Below, in pieces: positions 14,845 to 23,594 of a DNA stretch of 64,000 nt. Made by a program: the position numbers and the translations under genes. The DNA lies in the NCBI RefSeq assembly GCF_014109725.1, contig NZ_CP058554.1, forward strand, positions 2,356,001 through 2,420,000, read 5' to 3'. Every line of letters begins with the position of its first letter. Position 1 is the stretch's first letter. This stretch comes from Comamonas piscis (GTDB taxonomy: Bacteria; Pseudomonadota; Gammaproteobacteria; Burkholderiales; Burkholderiaceae_C). The notes beneath the pieces were generated by a model. The model searched no databases and was not told where the DNA came from. It saw nothing but the letters and a program-made list of their open reading frames with translations.

Positions 14845-17464
14845 GCGCAAGCATCTGCTGGCGCGCCTGTCCGAGGCCCGCCATAAAACCTGCCTGCTGA
14901 TCCACGGCCCGGCGGGCAGTGGCAAAACCTCGCTGGCGTTGCAGTGGCGAGCCCAGGCGCTGACCTTTGGCCATGACGAGGCGTGGGTGACGGTACAGCC
15001 CGGCGACGACGGGCAGGCGCTGATGGCGGCGCTCTTCGATTCGCTGGACCGCATCGACAGCGATATCGCGCGCGAGGCGCGCCTGTTGTCCAACCGGGGT
15101 GGTGAGGCACGGGCCGATGCCATCGTCATCGCCTTGCTGCGCGCTTTTTTGGCGCGCAGCCGGCCTTTGCTGGTGGTGATCGACGACTGGCAGAACATGG
15201 GTGACATGCGCGCGGGCGCAGCGCTGCAGACCTTGCTGGATTTTGCGCCGCCCGCCTTGCGGCTGGTGATCGTCTCGCGCAGCATGCCCCAGCTGCGCCT
15301 GGCGCGCCTGCGCGACCAGGGCTTGCTCGAAGAGATCGGGCCCGCCGAGCTGCGCTTTACCCTGGAAGAGGTGCAACAGTTTTTGCAGGCCCGCCAGCCG
15401 CGCAGCACCAGCCCGGCCATGGCGCGCCAGTTGTTGGAGGTGACCGATGGCTGGGCCGCCGGCCTGCAGCTGCTGGCACTGCAGCCGCGCACCCCCGCAT
15501 CGCCGGTGCAGAACGCGCAGGACTTCAGCGCCTATTTCAACCGCGAGGTGCTCTGCCGGGTCGACAAGGACGAGATCGATGCGATGACGCGGCTGGCGGC
15601 GGCGCGCAGCTTCAACCAGGCGCTTGCCATCACCATCGCCGGCGAGCCCGTCGGCCCCGCGTTGTTGGAGCGCCTGCAGCGCGAGAACCTGTTTGTGCTG
15701 CCCCTGCAGGATGCTGACAGCCAGGGCTGGTACCGCTTCCACCCCTTGTTCCGCGAGCTGCTGCTCACCCGCTTCCAATCGCTGCCGCAGGCTGAGCGCC
15801 AGCGCACCCACGCGGCCCTGGCGCAATGGCTGGGCGCGCGGCGCCACCTGCGCGATGCCGTGCACCATGCGGTGGAGGCCGGCGACATGGAGCAGGCCGT
15901 TCACTGGGTGGAGCGCTGGGCACGTGAGCTGTTTTTGAACGGCCAGCTGCAGCAGCTGGTACGCGCCGTGTCCGAGCTGCCGCGTGCCACCGTCAATGCC
16001 CGGCCGGCGCTGCTGCTGTGGCTGGGCTGGACCCAGCTGTGCTACTACAAGCTTGCCGCCTGCCATGAGACCTTGAATGCGCTGCGTGCGCAGCTGGGCG
16101 AGCGCGACCATGAAGGCCGCGCGCACTGCGTGCTGCTGGCCTTCTCTCTCGCTTTGCAGGAGGACGACCTGGGCACTGCACAGGCCTTGCTGCCCGATCT
16201 GATGTCCATCCAGCAGGGCGATGATGCCGTGCTGGTGGGCGGCAAGCGCAACCTGCTGGGCTGGATGTACGGGCACAGCGCTGAGTACGACAAGGCCCGC
16301 GAGGTGCTGCAGGGCTCGCCCCCGTTGCGCGAGGACGGCACGCCGCTGCTCGACTCGGCCTTTGGCCATCTGATGACGGAATCCTTGCGTGGCCTCTCTT
16401 GGCTGTATGCCGGCGATGTGCGCCATGCCGAGCCGGTGCTGCGCGATGCGCTCGCACATGCAGAAAAGGCGTTGGGCCGCCATAGCGAGATGGCCTGCAA
16501 TGCCGCCGCTTATCTGGCCGCCGTGCTGTATGAAACGAATGAGCTGGACGAGCTGCGCCAGCTGCTCGATGGCCGGCTCGACACCACCGAGCGCGTCGTG
16601 CTGCCCGATGCGCTGGTGACCGTGGCCCTGGTCTGCGCGCGCCTGAGCCGGCTGGACGGCAACCCGCTCGAAGCGATTGAGGGCCTGGCGCGCATCGAAG
16701 AAATCGCCCAGCGCCGATCCCTTGACCGTCTGCTGGCCTTTGCGATGGGCGAGCGCGTGCGCTGCCTGTTGCAGATGCGCGATATGGACGGCGCGCGGCA
16801 GATGCTGCGCCAGCTGGAGCTGCTGGCCCAGCGCCATGCCGATGCGCACAGCCCCGTGAGCCTGCGCATCACCGGCATGGCGCGCTACACGCAGGCGCTG
16901 TTCCACGAGGCCAACCTGGATGACCGGGCCGCACTGGAGGCGCTGGGCGAGCGTGGCCGGGACGACAGCGCGCTCCTGCAGCGCCGCGACCGCTGCGCCA
17001 CCTTGGTGCTGCGCGCCTTGCTGCTGAGCCGCCTGGGCCGGCAGGAGCAGGCTTTGGAAGTCATGCGCGATGCCTTGCTGCAAGGCCAGCAGCTGGGCCT
17101 CGTGCGCAGCCTGCTTGATTTTGGCGAGCCCGCACTGCTGCTGGCCGAGGCCTGTGCACAGGCCTTTGGTGCATCTGATCCTCTGCTGGCCTTTTATGTG
17201 GAGCGGCTGCAGCAGCAATCGCAGCGCTACCGCAGCGTGCAGCAGCGCGAGGAGGCGGGGCTCAGCGAGCCGCTGTCAGAGCGGGAGCTGGAGATTTTGC
17301 GGGCGCTTGCGCACAGCATGTCGAACAAGCGCATTGCCCAGGTGCTGGGCATCTCGCCGGAGACCGTCAAATGGCATTTGCGCAATGTCTACGGCAAGCT
17401 CAAGGTGGTGGGCCGCGATGATGCCGTGGCCCGGGCGCGCGACCTGGGCCTGGTGCAGGGCTGA
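14795..17464 (+). CDS. MalT-like LuxR-family ATP-dependent transcriptional activator
   Basis: This 889-residue signal-transduction ATPase (STAND class) has the MalT architecture. An N-terminal NTPase domain carries Walker A GPAGSGKT (38-45) and a Walker B-like LLVVIDDWQ. A long helical, TPR-like sensor region covers the middle, and a C-terminal LuxR helix-turn-helix (ELEILRALAHSMSNKRIAQVLG) binds DNA. No ATG is available, so GTG 14795 is used. Such proteins are usually activators triggered by an inducer and ATP. It lies between the thiolase and the acyl-CoA operon on the same strand, and a shared palindromic element precedes both, so it probably activates them. The inducer is likely a pathway acid or its CoA ester; this is inference. 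Confidence 0.9.
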   Translation: MTETNPTLPRLEPRRIERKHLLARLSEARHKTCLLIHGPAGSGKTSLALQWRAQALTFGHDEAWVTVQPGDDGQALMAALFDSLDRIDSDIAREARLLSNRGGEARADAIVIALLRAFLARSRPLLVVIDDWQNMGDMRAGAALQTLLDFAPPALRLVIVSRSMPQLRLARLRDQGLLEEIGPAELRFTLEEVQQFLQARQPRSTSPAMARQLLEVTDGWAAGLQLLALQPRTPASPVQNAQDFSAYFNREVLCRVDKDEIDAMTRLAAARSFNQALAITIAGEPVGPALLERLQRENLFVLPLQDADSQGWYRFHPLFRELLLTRFQSLPQAERQRTHAALAQWLGARRHLRDAVHHAVEAGDMEQAVHWVERWARELFLNGQLQQLVRAVSELPRATVNARPALLLWLGWTQLCYYKLAACHETLNALRAQLGERDHEGRAHCVLLAFSLALQEDDLGTAQALLPDLMSIQQGDDAVLVGGKRNLLGWMYGHSAEYDKAREVLQGSPPLREDGTPLLDSAFGHLMTESLRGLSWLYAGDVRHAEPVLRDALAHAEKALGRHSEMACNAAAYLAAVLYETNELDELRQLLDGRLDTTERVVLPDALVTVALVCARLSRLDGNPLEAIEGLARIEEIAQRRSLDRLLAFAMGERVRCLLQMRDMDGARQMLRQLELLAQRHADAHSPVSLRITGMARYTQALFHEANLDDRAALEALGERGRDDSALLQRRDRCATLVLRALLLSRLGRQEQALEVMRDALLQGQQLGLVRSLLDFGEPALLLAEACAQAFGASDPLLAFYVERLQQQSQRYRSVQQREEAGLSEPLSERELEILRALAHSMSNKRIAQVLGISPETVKWHLRNVYGKLKVVGRDDAVARARDLGLVQG

Positions 17465-17492
17465 CCGCCCACTTGGCAGGGGGAAACCCGAG

Positions 17493-17526
17493 CCACCCAC
17501 ATCGGGTGGGGGCCGGGTGGGGCGGC
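17493..17526. promoter_or_regulatory. Palindrome plus G-rich element, copy B
   Basis: CCACCC-N5-GGGTGG (17493-17509) is followed by GGCCGGGTGGGGCGG. It matches copy A at 13480-13518 in both the palindrome and the G-rich tail. It lies just after the regulator's stop and 43 bases before the small ORF at 17570, in the position of an activator site for the acyl-CoA operon. Confidence 0.5.
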
Positions 17527-17569
17527 TGGCCGCATGATGGCTAAAAATAGCAAAGACAGGAGACAAGCC

Positions 17570-17668
17570 ATGTTCGCATCCCTCATTCGCCTGGCGCAAA
17601 GCCCAGCTGCTCCCTTGCACCGCCTTGGCACGGCCGCCCTGGCGCTACGCCGTCCTGCGCGCCGCTAA
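17570..17668 (+). CDS. Possible 32-residue leader peptide of the acyl-CoA operon
   Basis: ATG 17570 follows a strong CAGGAGA and opens a 32-codon frame rich in Arg, Leu and Ala (MFASLIRLAQ...). No family is recognised. The ribosome site and the position right after the shared upstream element suggest that the operon transcript starts before it. It may be a leader peptide or the remnant 5' end of a lost gene. Confidence 0.4.
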   Translation: MFASLIRLAQSPAAPLHRLGTAALALRRPARR

Positions 17669-17767
17669 GCGCGTTTTTTCCACGTTCAACCCCAGGATGC
17701 CGTTTATGGACGGCCGGGGCGCAGCTTTGCCTGCCTGCCATTGCAACCCACCCAAACCCCTTGCGCG

Positions 17768-18826
17768 ATGACCCCCTTCAGCACCACCTCTGCCCACCCG
17801 CAAGCCTTTGACCCAGCATGCCTGGACGACTTTCTGCGCGCGCAGTTGCCAGGGCTGCAGGGCGAGATGGCGTTGCAGGCCATTGGCGGCGGGCAGTCCA
17901 ACCCGACCTTCTTTGTGAGCTACGGCAGCCGGCACATGGTGCTGCGCAAAAAGCCCGCGGGTGAGGTGCTGCCATCGGCCCATGCGGTGGACCGCGAGTA
18001 CCGCGTGATGAAGGCGCTGGCGGGCACGGCGCTGCCCGTGCCGCAGATGCTGCTCTACCACGCAGACAACGAGGTGGTCGGCACGCCTTTCTACCTGATG
18101 GAAAAGGTCGAAGGCCGGGTGTTCAACGACAACGCACTCGCCGGCATGCGCCCAGCCGAGCGCCGCGCGATCTACCTGGCGATGGCCGATACCCTGGCCA
18201 CCCTGCATGCGGTGGACTGGCGCGCCGCCGGGCTGGAGGGCTTTGGCAAGGAGGGCGGTTTTTTTGAGCGGCAGTTGCAGCGCTGGCAAAAGCAGTGGGA
18301 TCTGTCGCGCATAGCGCCCAACCCGGCCATCGATGAGTTGCTGGCCTGGCTGGGCGCCAACCGCCCCAGCGATGACGAAACCACGCTGACCCATGGCGAT
18401 TTCAAGCTCAACAATCTGCTGTTCCACCCTACGGAGGCGAAGGTGGTGGCGGTGCTGGACTGGGAGCTGTCCACCCTGGGCCATCCGCTGGCCGATGTGG
18501 CCTTCAACACGGTGGCCTGGCGCACCCTGCCCGAGGAGTTTGGCGGGCTGCGCGGGCTGGATCTGGCTGCGCTGGGCATTCCGTCCGAGTCCGAGTATCT
18601 GGCGCACTTCTACCAACGCGCCGGCCGCAGCGATCCGGCCCGCCAGGCTGCCCCTTTCCATTGGGCCTTTGCATTCATGCGCTGGGCTGTCATTTTTGAA
18701 GGCATTGCCGCCCGCGCCGCGCGGGGCAATGCGGTAGCAGACAACGCCTCGGAGGTGGGCGCCATGGCCCAGGCCCTGGCGCAGCGCGGGCTGGAGGCCA
18801 TCGAGGCGCCAGCGGTGGTGTTTTGA
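17768..18826 (+). CDS. Aminoglycoside-phosphotransferase-like kinase (ACAD-associated APH family)
   Basis: This 352-residue member of the APH/choline-kinase fold group carries the catalytic loop THGDFKLNN and the metal-binding VLDWELS, so kinase residues are intact. Proteins of this subgroup are regularly encoded next to acyl-CoA dehydrogenases (as in ACAD10/11, where the kinase phosphorylates 4-hydroxyacyl-CoA so that the dehydrogenase can remove the phosphate). An acyl-CoA dehydrogenase gene follows 21 bases downstream, which supports that kind of role over antibiotic resistance. The start is ATG 17768; TTG 17741 is in frame upstream but neither has a clear ribosome site. Confidence 0.85.
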   Translation: MTPFSTTSAHPQAFDPACLDDFLRAQLPGLQGEMALQAIGGGQSNPTFFVSYGSRHMVLRKKPAGEVLPSAHAVDREYRVMKALAGTALPVPQMLLYHADNEVVGTPFYLMEKVEGRVFNDNALAGMRPAERRAIYLAMADTLATLHAVDWRAAGLEGFGKEGGFFERQLQRWQKQWDLSRIAPNPAIDELLAWLGANRPSDDETTLTHGDFKLNNLLFHPTEAKVVAVLDWELSTLGHPLADVAFNTVAWRTLPEEFGGLRGLDLAALGIPSESEYLAHFYQRAGRSDPARQAAPFHWAFAFMRWAVIFEGIAARAARGNAVADNASEVGAMAQALAQRGLEAIEAPAVVF

Positions 18827-18847
18827 ATTTTTACCGAGGAGACGCTC

Positions 18848-20098
18848 TTGAACTTCCAGTACCCCGAGGACACGCAGCAGATGCAGCGCACGCTGCGCCA
18901 GTTCATGGAGCGCCATGTGGTGCCCCGCTACCACGACTACGAGCGCATCGCCGCCACCGGCGCCTACCCGACCGAAGTGGTCGAGCCGCTCAAGCAGCTG
19001 GCGCGCGAGGCTGGCTTGTGGAACCTCTTCCTGCCCGGTCTGCGAGACGATGAGCCCGGCACCCGCATGAGCAATATGCAGTACAGCCCTCTGGCCGAAA
19101 TCATGGGCCGGGTCTACTGGTCGGCCGAGGTGTTCAACTGCAATGCACCCGATACCGGCAACACCGAGCTGCTGCACCTGTTTGCCACGCCCGAGCAGCA
19201 TGAGCGCTGGCTAAAGCCCTTGCTCGACGGCAGCATCCGCTCCTGCTTCTCGATGACCGAGCCCGATGTGGCCTCGTCCGATGCCACCAATATCTGCACC
19301 ACCATCCGCCGCGAAGGGGATGAGTACGTGATCAACGGCCGCAAGTGGTTCACCACCGGCGCGCTGCACCCGAACTGCAAGTTCGCCATCGTCATGGGGG
19401 TGAGCGACGAGAGCCCCGATGCGCCCCGCCACCAGCGCCATTCGATGGTCATCGTGCCGCTGGACACGCCGGGCCTGAACATCGTGCGCAACGTGGCGAT
19501 CATGCACCACCATGCCCCCGAAGGGCATTGTGAGGTGACCTATACCGATGTGCGCGTTCCCGTCAGCAACCTGCTGGGTGAGGAGCACAGCGGGTTTGCG
19601 CTGGCGCAGGCGCGCCTGGGCCCTGGCCGGGTACACCACTGCATGCGCACCATTGGGCAGTGCGAGCTGGCGGTCGAGATGATGTGCGAGCGCGCACTCA
19701 CCCGCCGCGCCTTTGGCAAGCACCTGAGCGATTACGCCAATGTGCAGGACTGGATCGCCCAGTCCCGCGTAGAGATTGACCAGGCGCGGCTGCTGGTGCT
19801 GCAGGCGGCCTGGAAGATGGACATGTTCGGCAACAAGGCCGCGCACATCGATGTATCCGCCATCAAGCTGGTGGCGGCGCAGCTGCAGACCCGTGTGCTG
19901 GACCGCGCCATCCAGGTGTTCGGCGCCATGGGCATCACGCCCGATACGCCCCTGTCCTACCTTTGGTCCTGGGGCCGGGCGATGCGCTTTTTTGACGGCC
20001 CGGACGAGGTGCACCTGCGCGCCATTGCCCGCGCCGAGCTGGCCCGCGCACGCGACAACCTGGGCGCCACCGCCGCCTTCTACAGCACCAGCCACTGA
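18848..20098 (+). CDS. Acyl-CoA dehydrogenase (ACAD10/11-like)
   Basis: This 416-residue flavoprotein of the acyl-CoA dehydrogenase superfamily oxidises an acyl-CoA to the enoyl-CoA and passes electrons to ETF. Typical features are the substrate/FAD segment CFSMTEPDVASSDAT, the mid-domain NGRKWFTTGA, and the C-terminal helical domain with FGAMGITPDTPLSYLW. A TTG start at 18848 sits six bases after GAGGAG. Its place directly behind an APH-like kinase mirrors the ACAD10/11 fusion partners, which act on 4-hydroxy acids. The following crotonase begins 10 bases after its stop, so this is clearly an operon. Confidence 0.92.
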   Translation: MNFQYPEDTQQMQRTLRQFMERHVVPRYHDYERIAATGAYPTEVVEPLKQLAREAGLWNLFLPGLRDDEPGTRMSNMQYSPLAEIMGRVYWSAEVFNCNAPDTGNTELLHLFATPEQHERWLKPLLDGSIRSCFSMTEPDVASSDATNICTTIRREGDEYVINGRKWFTTGALHPNCKFAIVMGVSDESPDAPRHQRHSMVIVPLDTPGLNIVRNVAIMHHHAPEGHCEVTYTDVRVPVSNLLGEEHSGFALAQARLGPGRVHHCMRTIGQCELAVEMMCERALTRRAFGKHLSDYANVQDWIAQSRVEIDQARLLVLQAAWKMDMFGNKAAHIDVSAIKLVAAQLQTRVLDRAIQVFGAMGITPDTPLSYLWSWGRAMRFFDGPDEVHLRAIARAELARARDNLGATAAFYSTSH

Positions 20099-20108
20099 AG
20101 CGCTTGCG

Positions 20109-20906
20109 ATGACCTATCCCGACCAGAAACCCGACGGCAGCGTGCTGCACTGGCGCAGCGGCGCCGTGGCACATATCCGCTTCAACCGCCCCCAGGCGCT
20201 CAACGCCATTGACCGTGGCATGGCAGCCGCCTTTCACCAGGCCTGCCAGGACATTGCCGGCGATCCGCTGGTGCGTGCCGTACTCATCAGCGGCGAAGGC
20301 CGGGCCTTTATGGCCGGTGGCGACTTGGATGAAATGCGCGCTGATCCGCAGCAGGCCGCAGCAACGCTGATTGCCGGCATGCATGGCGGCATCCGCCTGC
20401 TGACGGCCTTGCAGGCGCCCGTGGTCTGCGCCGTGCAGGGCGCGGCGGCGGGTGGCGGCTTGGGGCTGATGCTGGCCTGCGATCTGGCCATTGCCGCCGA
20501 AGGCACGCGCTTTGGCGTGGCCTATCCGCTGATCGGCGCGAGCTGCGACTGCTCCACCTCCTGGGGCCTGCCGCGTGTGCTGGGCCTGCGCAAGGCGATG
20601 GAACTGGCGCTGCTGGGCGACAACCTGGAGGCGGCCGAGGCCCTGCGCCTGGGCCTCGTCAACCGCGTGGTCGCCAAGGACAGCCTGGCCGCCGAGGCCG
20701 AGGCCCTGGTGCAGCGCCTGGCCCAGGGCCCGACCCATGCGCTGGGCCATATGAAGCAGCTGCTGCGCAGCGCCCTGGAGCGCGGCCTCGACGCCCACCT
20801 CGACAAGGAAGCGGAGAGCTTTACCCAGTGCGCCGGCACGGCCGATTTTCAGGAAGGCATCAGCGCCTTCCGCGAGAAGCGCGCGGCGCGGTTTCAAGGC
20901 CGTTGA
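20109..20906 (+). CDS. Enoyl-CoA hydratase/isomerase (crotonase family)
   Basis: This 265-residue crotonase has the oxyanion-hole motifs RAFMAGGDLDEM and AAAGGGLGLMLACDL, and the usual C-terminal trimerisation helices ending in FREKRAARF. The position commonly used for a catalytic glutamate reads GASCDCSTSW, which is unlike the Glu-bearing hydratase consensus. An isomerase or another crotonase reaction is therefore possible. The start is ATG 20109, ten bases past the dehydrogenase stop; the frame is open far upstream but only as a shadow of that gene. It is one of two crotonases in the operon. Confidence 0.88.
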   Translation: MTYPDQKPDGSVLHWRSGAVAHIRFNRPQALNAIDRGMAAAFHQACQDIAGDPLVRAVLISGEGRAFMAGGDLDEMRADPQQAAATLIAGMHGGIRLLTALQAPVVCAVQGAAAGGGLGLMLACDLAIAAEGTRFGVAYPLIGASCDCSTSWGLPRVLGLRKAMELALLGDNLEAAEALRLGLVNRVVAKDSLAAEAEALVQRLAQGPTHALGHMKQLLRSALERGLDAHLDKEAESFTQCAGTADFQEGISAFREKRAARFQGR

Positions 20907-20953
20907 GCCGTTGATCGACCCACCCATTCATGAACGCAAGCCACGGGCATCCT

Positions 20954-21955
20954 ATGAAGACACGTATTACGCAATTGCTGGGCATCCGCTACCCGATCAT
21001 CCAGGGGGGCATGCAGTGGGTGGGCACGGCGGAGCTGGCGTCAGCCGTCTCCAACGCCGGGGGCCTGGGCGTGCTGACGGCGCTGACCCAGCCCACGCCC
21101 GAGGCGCTGGCGCGCGAGATCGCCCGCTGCCGGGAGATGACGGACCAGCCTTTTGGCGTGAACCTGACGATTCTGCCGTCGGCCAAGCCGCCGCCCTATG
21201 AGGCCTACCTGGATGCAGTGATCGACAGCGGTGTGCGTGTGCTGGAGACCGCCGGCAACAGCCCCGTCGCCTTTATCGAAAAAGCCAAGCGCGGCCATAT
21301 GCGCATCGTCCACAAATGCACCAGCGTGCGGCATGCGTTGTCGGCCGAGCGCAATGGGGTGGATGCCGTCAGCATCGATGGCTTTGAATGCGCCGGCCAC
21401 CCGGGCGAGGACGATGTGGCCGGCCTGGTGCTGATCCCGCTGGCGGCCCGCGCGCTGCGCATTCCGGTGATCGCATCGGGCGGCATTGCCGATGGGCGCG
21501 GCCTGGCCGCTGCGCTGGCCTTGGGCGCCGAGGGCGTCAACATGGGCACGCGCTTTTGCGCCACGGTCGAGGCCCCCATCCACGACGATATCAAGCGCGC
21601 CCTGGTCAACGCCAGCGAGCGCGATACCCAGCTGATCTTCCGCAGCTTCCGCAACACCGGCCGGGTGCTGAAGAACGCGATCTCGGACCAGGTGGTGGCC
21701 ACCGAGCGCCGGCCCGGCGGCTGCGAGTTTGCCGAGATCCACCCGCTGGTCGCCGGCCAGCGCGGACGTGCCGCACTGCACAGCGGCGATGTGGATGGCG
21801 GCCTGGTCTGGGCCGGCCAGGTGGTGGGCCTGGTGAACGATGTGCCCACATGCGAAGCGCTGGTGCAGCGCATGGTGGCCGAGTGCCAGGAGGCGCTGGC
21901 CAGCGCCGCGCGCCGTGCTGGCGTGCCCGAGGCAGCCGTGCTGCAGGAGGCTTGA
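20954..21955 (+). CDS. NMO/FabK-like FMN-dependent TIM-barrel enzyme
   Basis: This 333-residue protein belongs to the family annotated as nitronate monooxygenase or 2-nitropropane dioxygenase, which also contains the enoyl reductase FabK. Family marks are YPIIQGGMQWVG at the N-terminus, FGVNLTILPS, a possible catalytic histidine in ECAGHPGEDD, and the FMN phosphate-binding IASGGIADGRG and GAEGVNMGTRF. In acyl-CoA operons such proteins are more likely to reduce or oxidise an unsaturated CoA ester than to detoxify nitronates. ATG 20954 fits family N-termini; ATG 20930 is in frame upstream. Its stop overlaps the ligase start. Confidence 0.88.
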   Translation: MKTRITQLLGIRYPIIQGGMQWVGTAELASAVSNAGGLGVLTALTQPTPEALAREIARCREMTDQPFGVNLTILPSAKPPPYEAYLDAVIDSGVRVLETAGNSPVAFIEKAKRGHMRIVHKCTSVRHALSAERNGVDAVSIDGFECAGHPGEDDVAGLVLIPLAARALRIPVIASGGIADGRGLAAALALGAEGVNMGTRFCATVEAPIHDDIKRALVNASERDTQLIFRSFRNTGRVLKNAISDQVVATERRPGGCEFAEIHPLVAGQRGRAALHSGDVDGGLVWAGQVVGLVNDVPTCEALVQRMVAECQEALASAARRAGVPEAAVLQEA

Positions 21956-23580
21956 TGAGCATGACCGCGTCCACACCCACGCCCACAACCGCCCCCCAGC
22001 TGCGGCTGGAAACCCATTACGACCAGCGTGTGATGCGCTGCTTTGCCGAGCGACCCAACGATGTCATCAGCATGTGGCAGCAGGCCGCCCGGCGCCAACC
22101 TGAGGCCGAGGCCCTGGTCTGCGGCGCGCAGCGCCTGAGCTGGGCGCAGCTGCAAGACCAGGTCCTGCGCGTGGCGGCCGCTCTGCGGGCACGCGGTGTG
22201 GCCAAGGGCGACCGAGTGGCGCTGCTGCTGGGCAATGGCCCCGAGTTTGTGATTGCTTCCTACGCCACGATGGCCATCGGCGCGGTGGTGGTGCCCCTCA
22301 GCACCCGCGACCAATCGGCCGGCATTGGCTATATCTTGCGCGACTGCGAGGCGGTGGTGCTGGTCCATGACGCTGCGCTAGGCGCCGTGGTGGCCGGCAT
22401 GGGCGAGACGCCGGCGCTGCGGCACCAGGTGGTGGTGGGCGGCGCGCCCGATGCCGCCCAGGCCTTTGCGCAACTGCTGGCCCATGCGCCACTGCCGCAG
22501 TGCGAGGCTTTGGACGAGGAAGACCTGGCGATGCTGGTCTACACCTCGGGCACCACCGGTTTCCCCAAAGGCGCGATGCTGACCCACCTGGGCATTGTGC
22601 ATACCATCCTGCACTACGCGCAGGCGCTGGGGCTGGATGCCTCGGTGCGGGGCTGCGCCGTAGTGCCGCTCAGCCATGTCACCGGCCTGGTGGCGCTGAT
22701 GGCGGTGACCCTGGGCCTGGGCGGCACCCTGGTGGTGGTGCCGCATTTCAAGGCGGCCGAGATGCTGCCCTTGGCCGCCCAGGAGCGCATCAGCTTCACG
22801 ATCATGGTGCCGGCGATGTACCAGCTGTTGCTGCTGCAGGAGAACTACCGCCAGCATGACCTGTCGCACTGGACCGTGGGCGGCTTTGGCGGCGCGCCCA
22901 TGCCGCCGGAGACCATCGACCGGCTGGCGCAGTGGCTGCCAGGGCTGCGCCTGTCCAACTGCTATGGCGCGACCGAGACCACCTCGCCGGTGGCGGTGAT
23001 GCCCGCGCAGCTGACGCGCACGCACCTGGCCAGCGTGGGCCTGGCGCTGCCCTGTGCAGATATCGCGGTGATGGACGACGATGGCCGCGCCTTGCCGGCC
23101 GATGAGGTGGGTGAGCTCTGGCTCAAGGGCCCGATGGTGGCCAAGGGCTACTGGAACAACCCGCCGGCCACGCAGGAGAACTTTGTCGATGGCTACTGGC
23201 GCAGCGGCGATGTGGGCCGCATGGACGCGCAGGGCTTTGTCTATGTGATGGACCGCCGCAAGGACATGCTCAACCGGGGCGGCTACAAGATCTTCAGCGT
23301 GGAGGTGGAAAACGCCTTGTGCGAGCACCCCGATGTGCTGGAGGCCGCCGTGGTGGCCAAACCCTGCCCGGTGCTGGGCGAGCGCGTGCATGTGTTTGTG
23401 ACCCTGCGCGACGACAAGCACACTGAGGCCGAGGCGCTGCGCCGCTTTTGCGCAGAACGCCTGGCCGACTACAAGGTGCCGGAGAGCTTTACCGTCAGCC
23501 ATAGCCTGCTGCCGCGCAATGCCAACGGCAAGCTGCTCAAGCGCGTGCTGCGCCAAGAGCTGCTGGCCGCACAGGCTTGA
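21955..23580 (+). CDS. Acyl-CoA synthetase (AMP-forming ligase)
   Basis: This 541-residue member of the ANL superfamily activates a carboxylic acid to its CoA thioester with ATP. The phosphate-binding loop YTSGTTGFPKGAM, the adenine motif NCYGATETTSP, the hinge WRSGDVGRMD and DRRKDMLNRGG, and the catalytic lysine in NANGKLLKR are all present. ATG 21955 overlaps the stop of the preceding gene by one base (TGATG), so translation is coupled. It is presumably the entry step of the pathway encoded around it. The acid is unknown; a medium-chain, branched or hydroxylated acid would fit the APH/ACAD neighbours. Confidence 0.93.
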   Translation: MSMTASTPTPTTAPQLRLETHYDQRVMRCFAERPNDVISMWQQAARRQPEAEALVCGAQRLSWAQLQDQVLRVAAALRARGVAKGDRVALLLGNGPEFVIASYATMAIGAVVVPLSTRDQSAGIGYILRDCEAVVLVHDAALGAVVAGMGETPALRHQVVVGGAPDAAQAFAQLLAHAPLPQCEALDEEDLAMLVYTSGTTGFPKGAMLTHLGIVHTILHYAQALGLDASVRGCAVVPLSHVTGLVALMAVTLGLGGTLVVVPHFKAAEMLPLAAQERISFTIMVPAMYQLLLLQENYRQHDLSHWTVGGFGGAPMPPETIDRLAQWLPGLRLSNCYGATETTSPVAVMPAQLTRTHLASVGLALPCADIAVMDDDGRALPADEVGELWLKGPMVAKGYWNNPPATQENFVDGYWRSGDVGRMDAQGFVYVMDRRKDMLNRGGYKIFSVEVENALCEHPDVLEAAVVAKPCPVLGERVHVFVTLRDDKHTEAEALRRFCAERLADYKVPESFTVSHSLLPRNANGKLLKRVLRQELLAAQA

Positions 23581-23594
23581 AGGAGGGCGCCCGC

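Noticed and set aside
14510..17218. 902-codon minus-strand frame
   Set aside because: It is a Gln/Ala-rich antisense shadow of the MalT-like regulator and the thiolase end.
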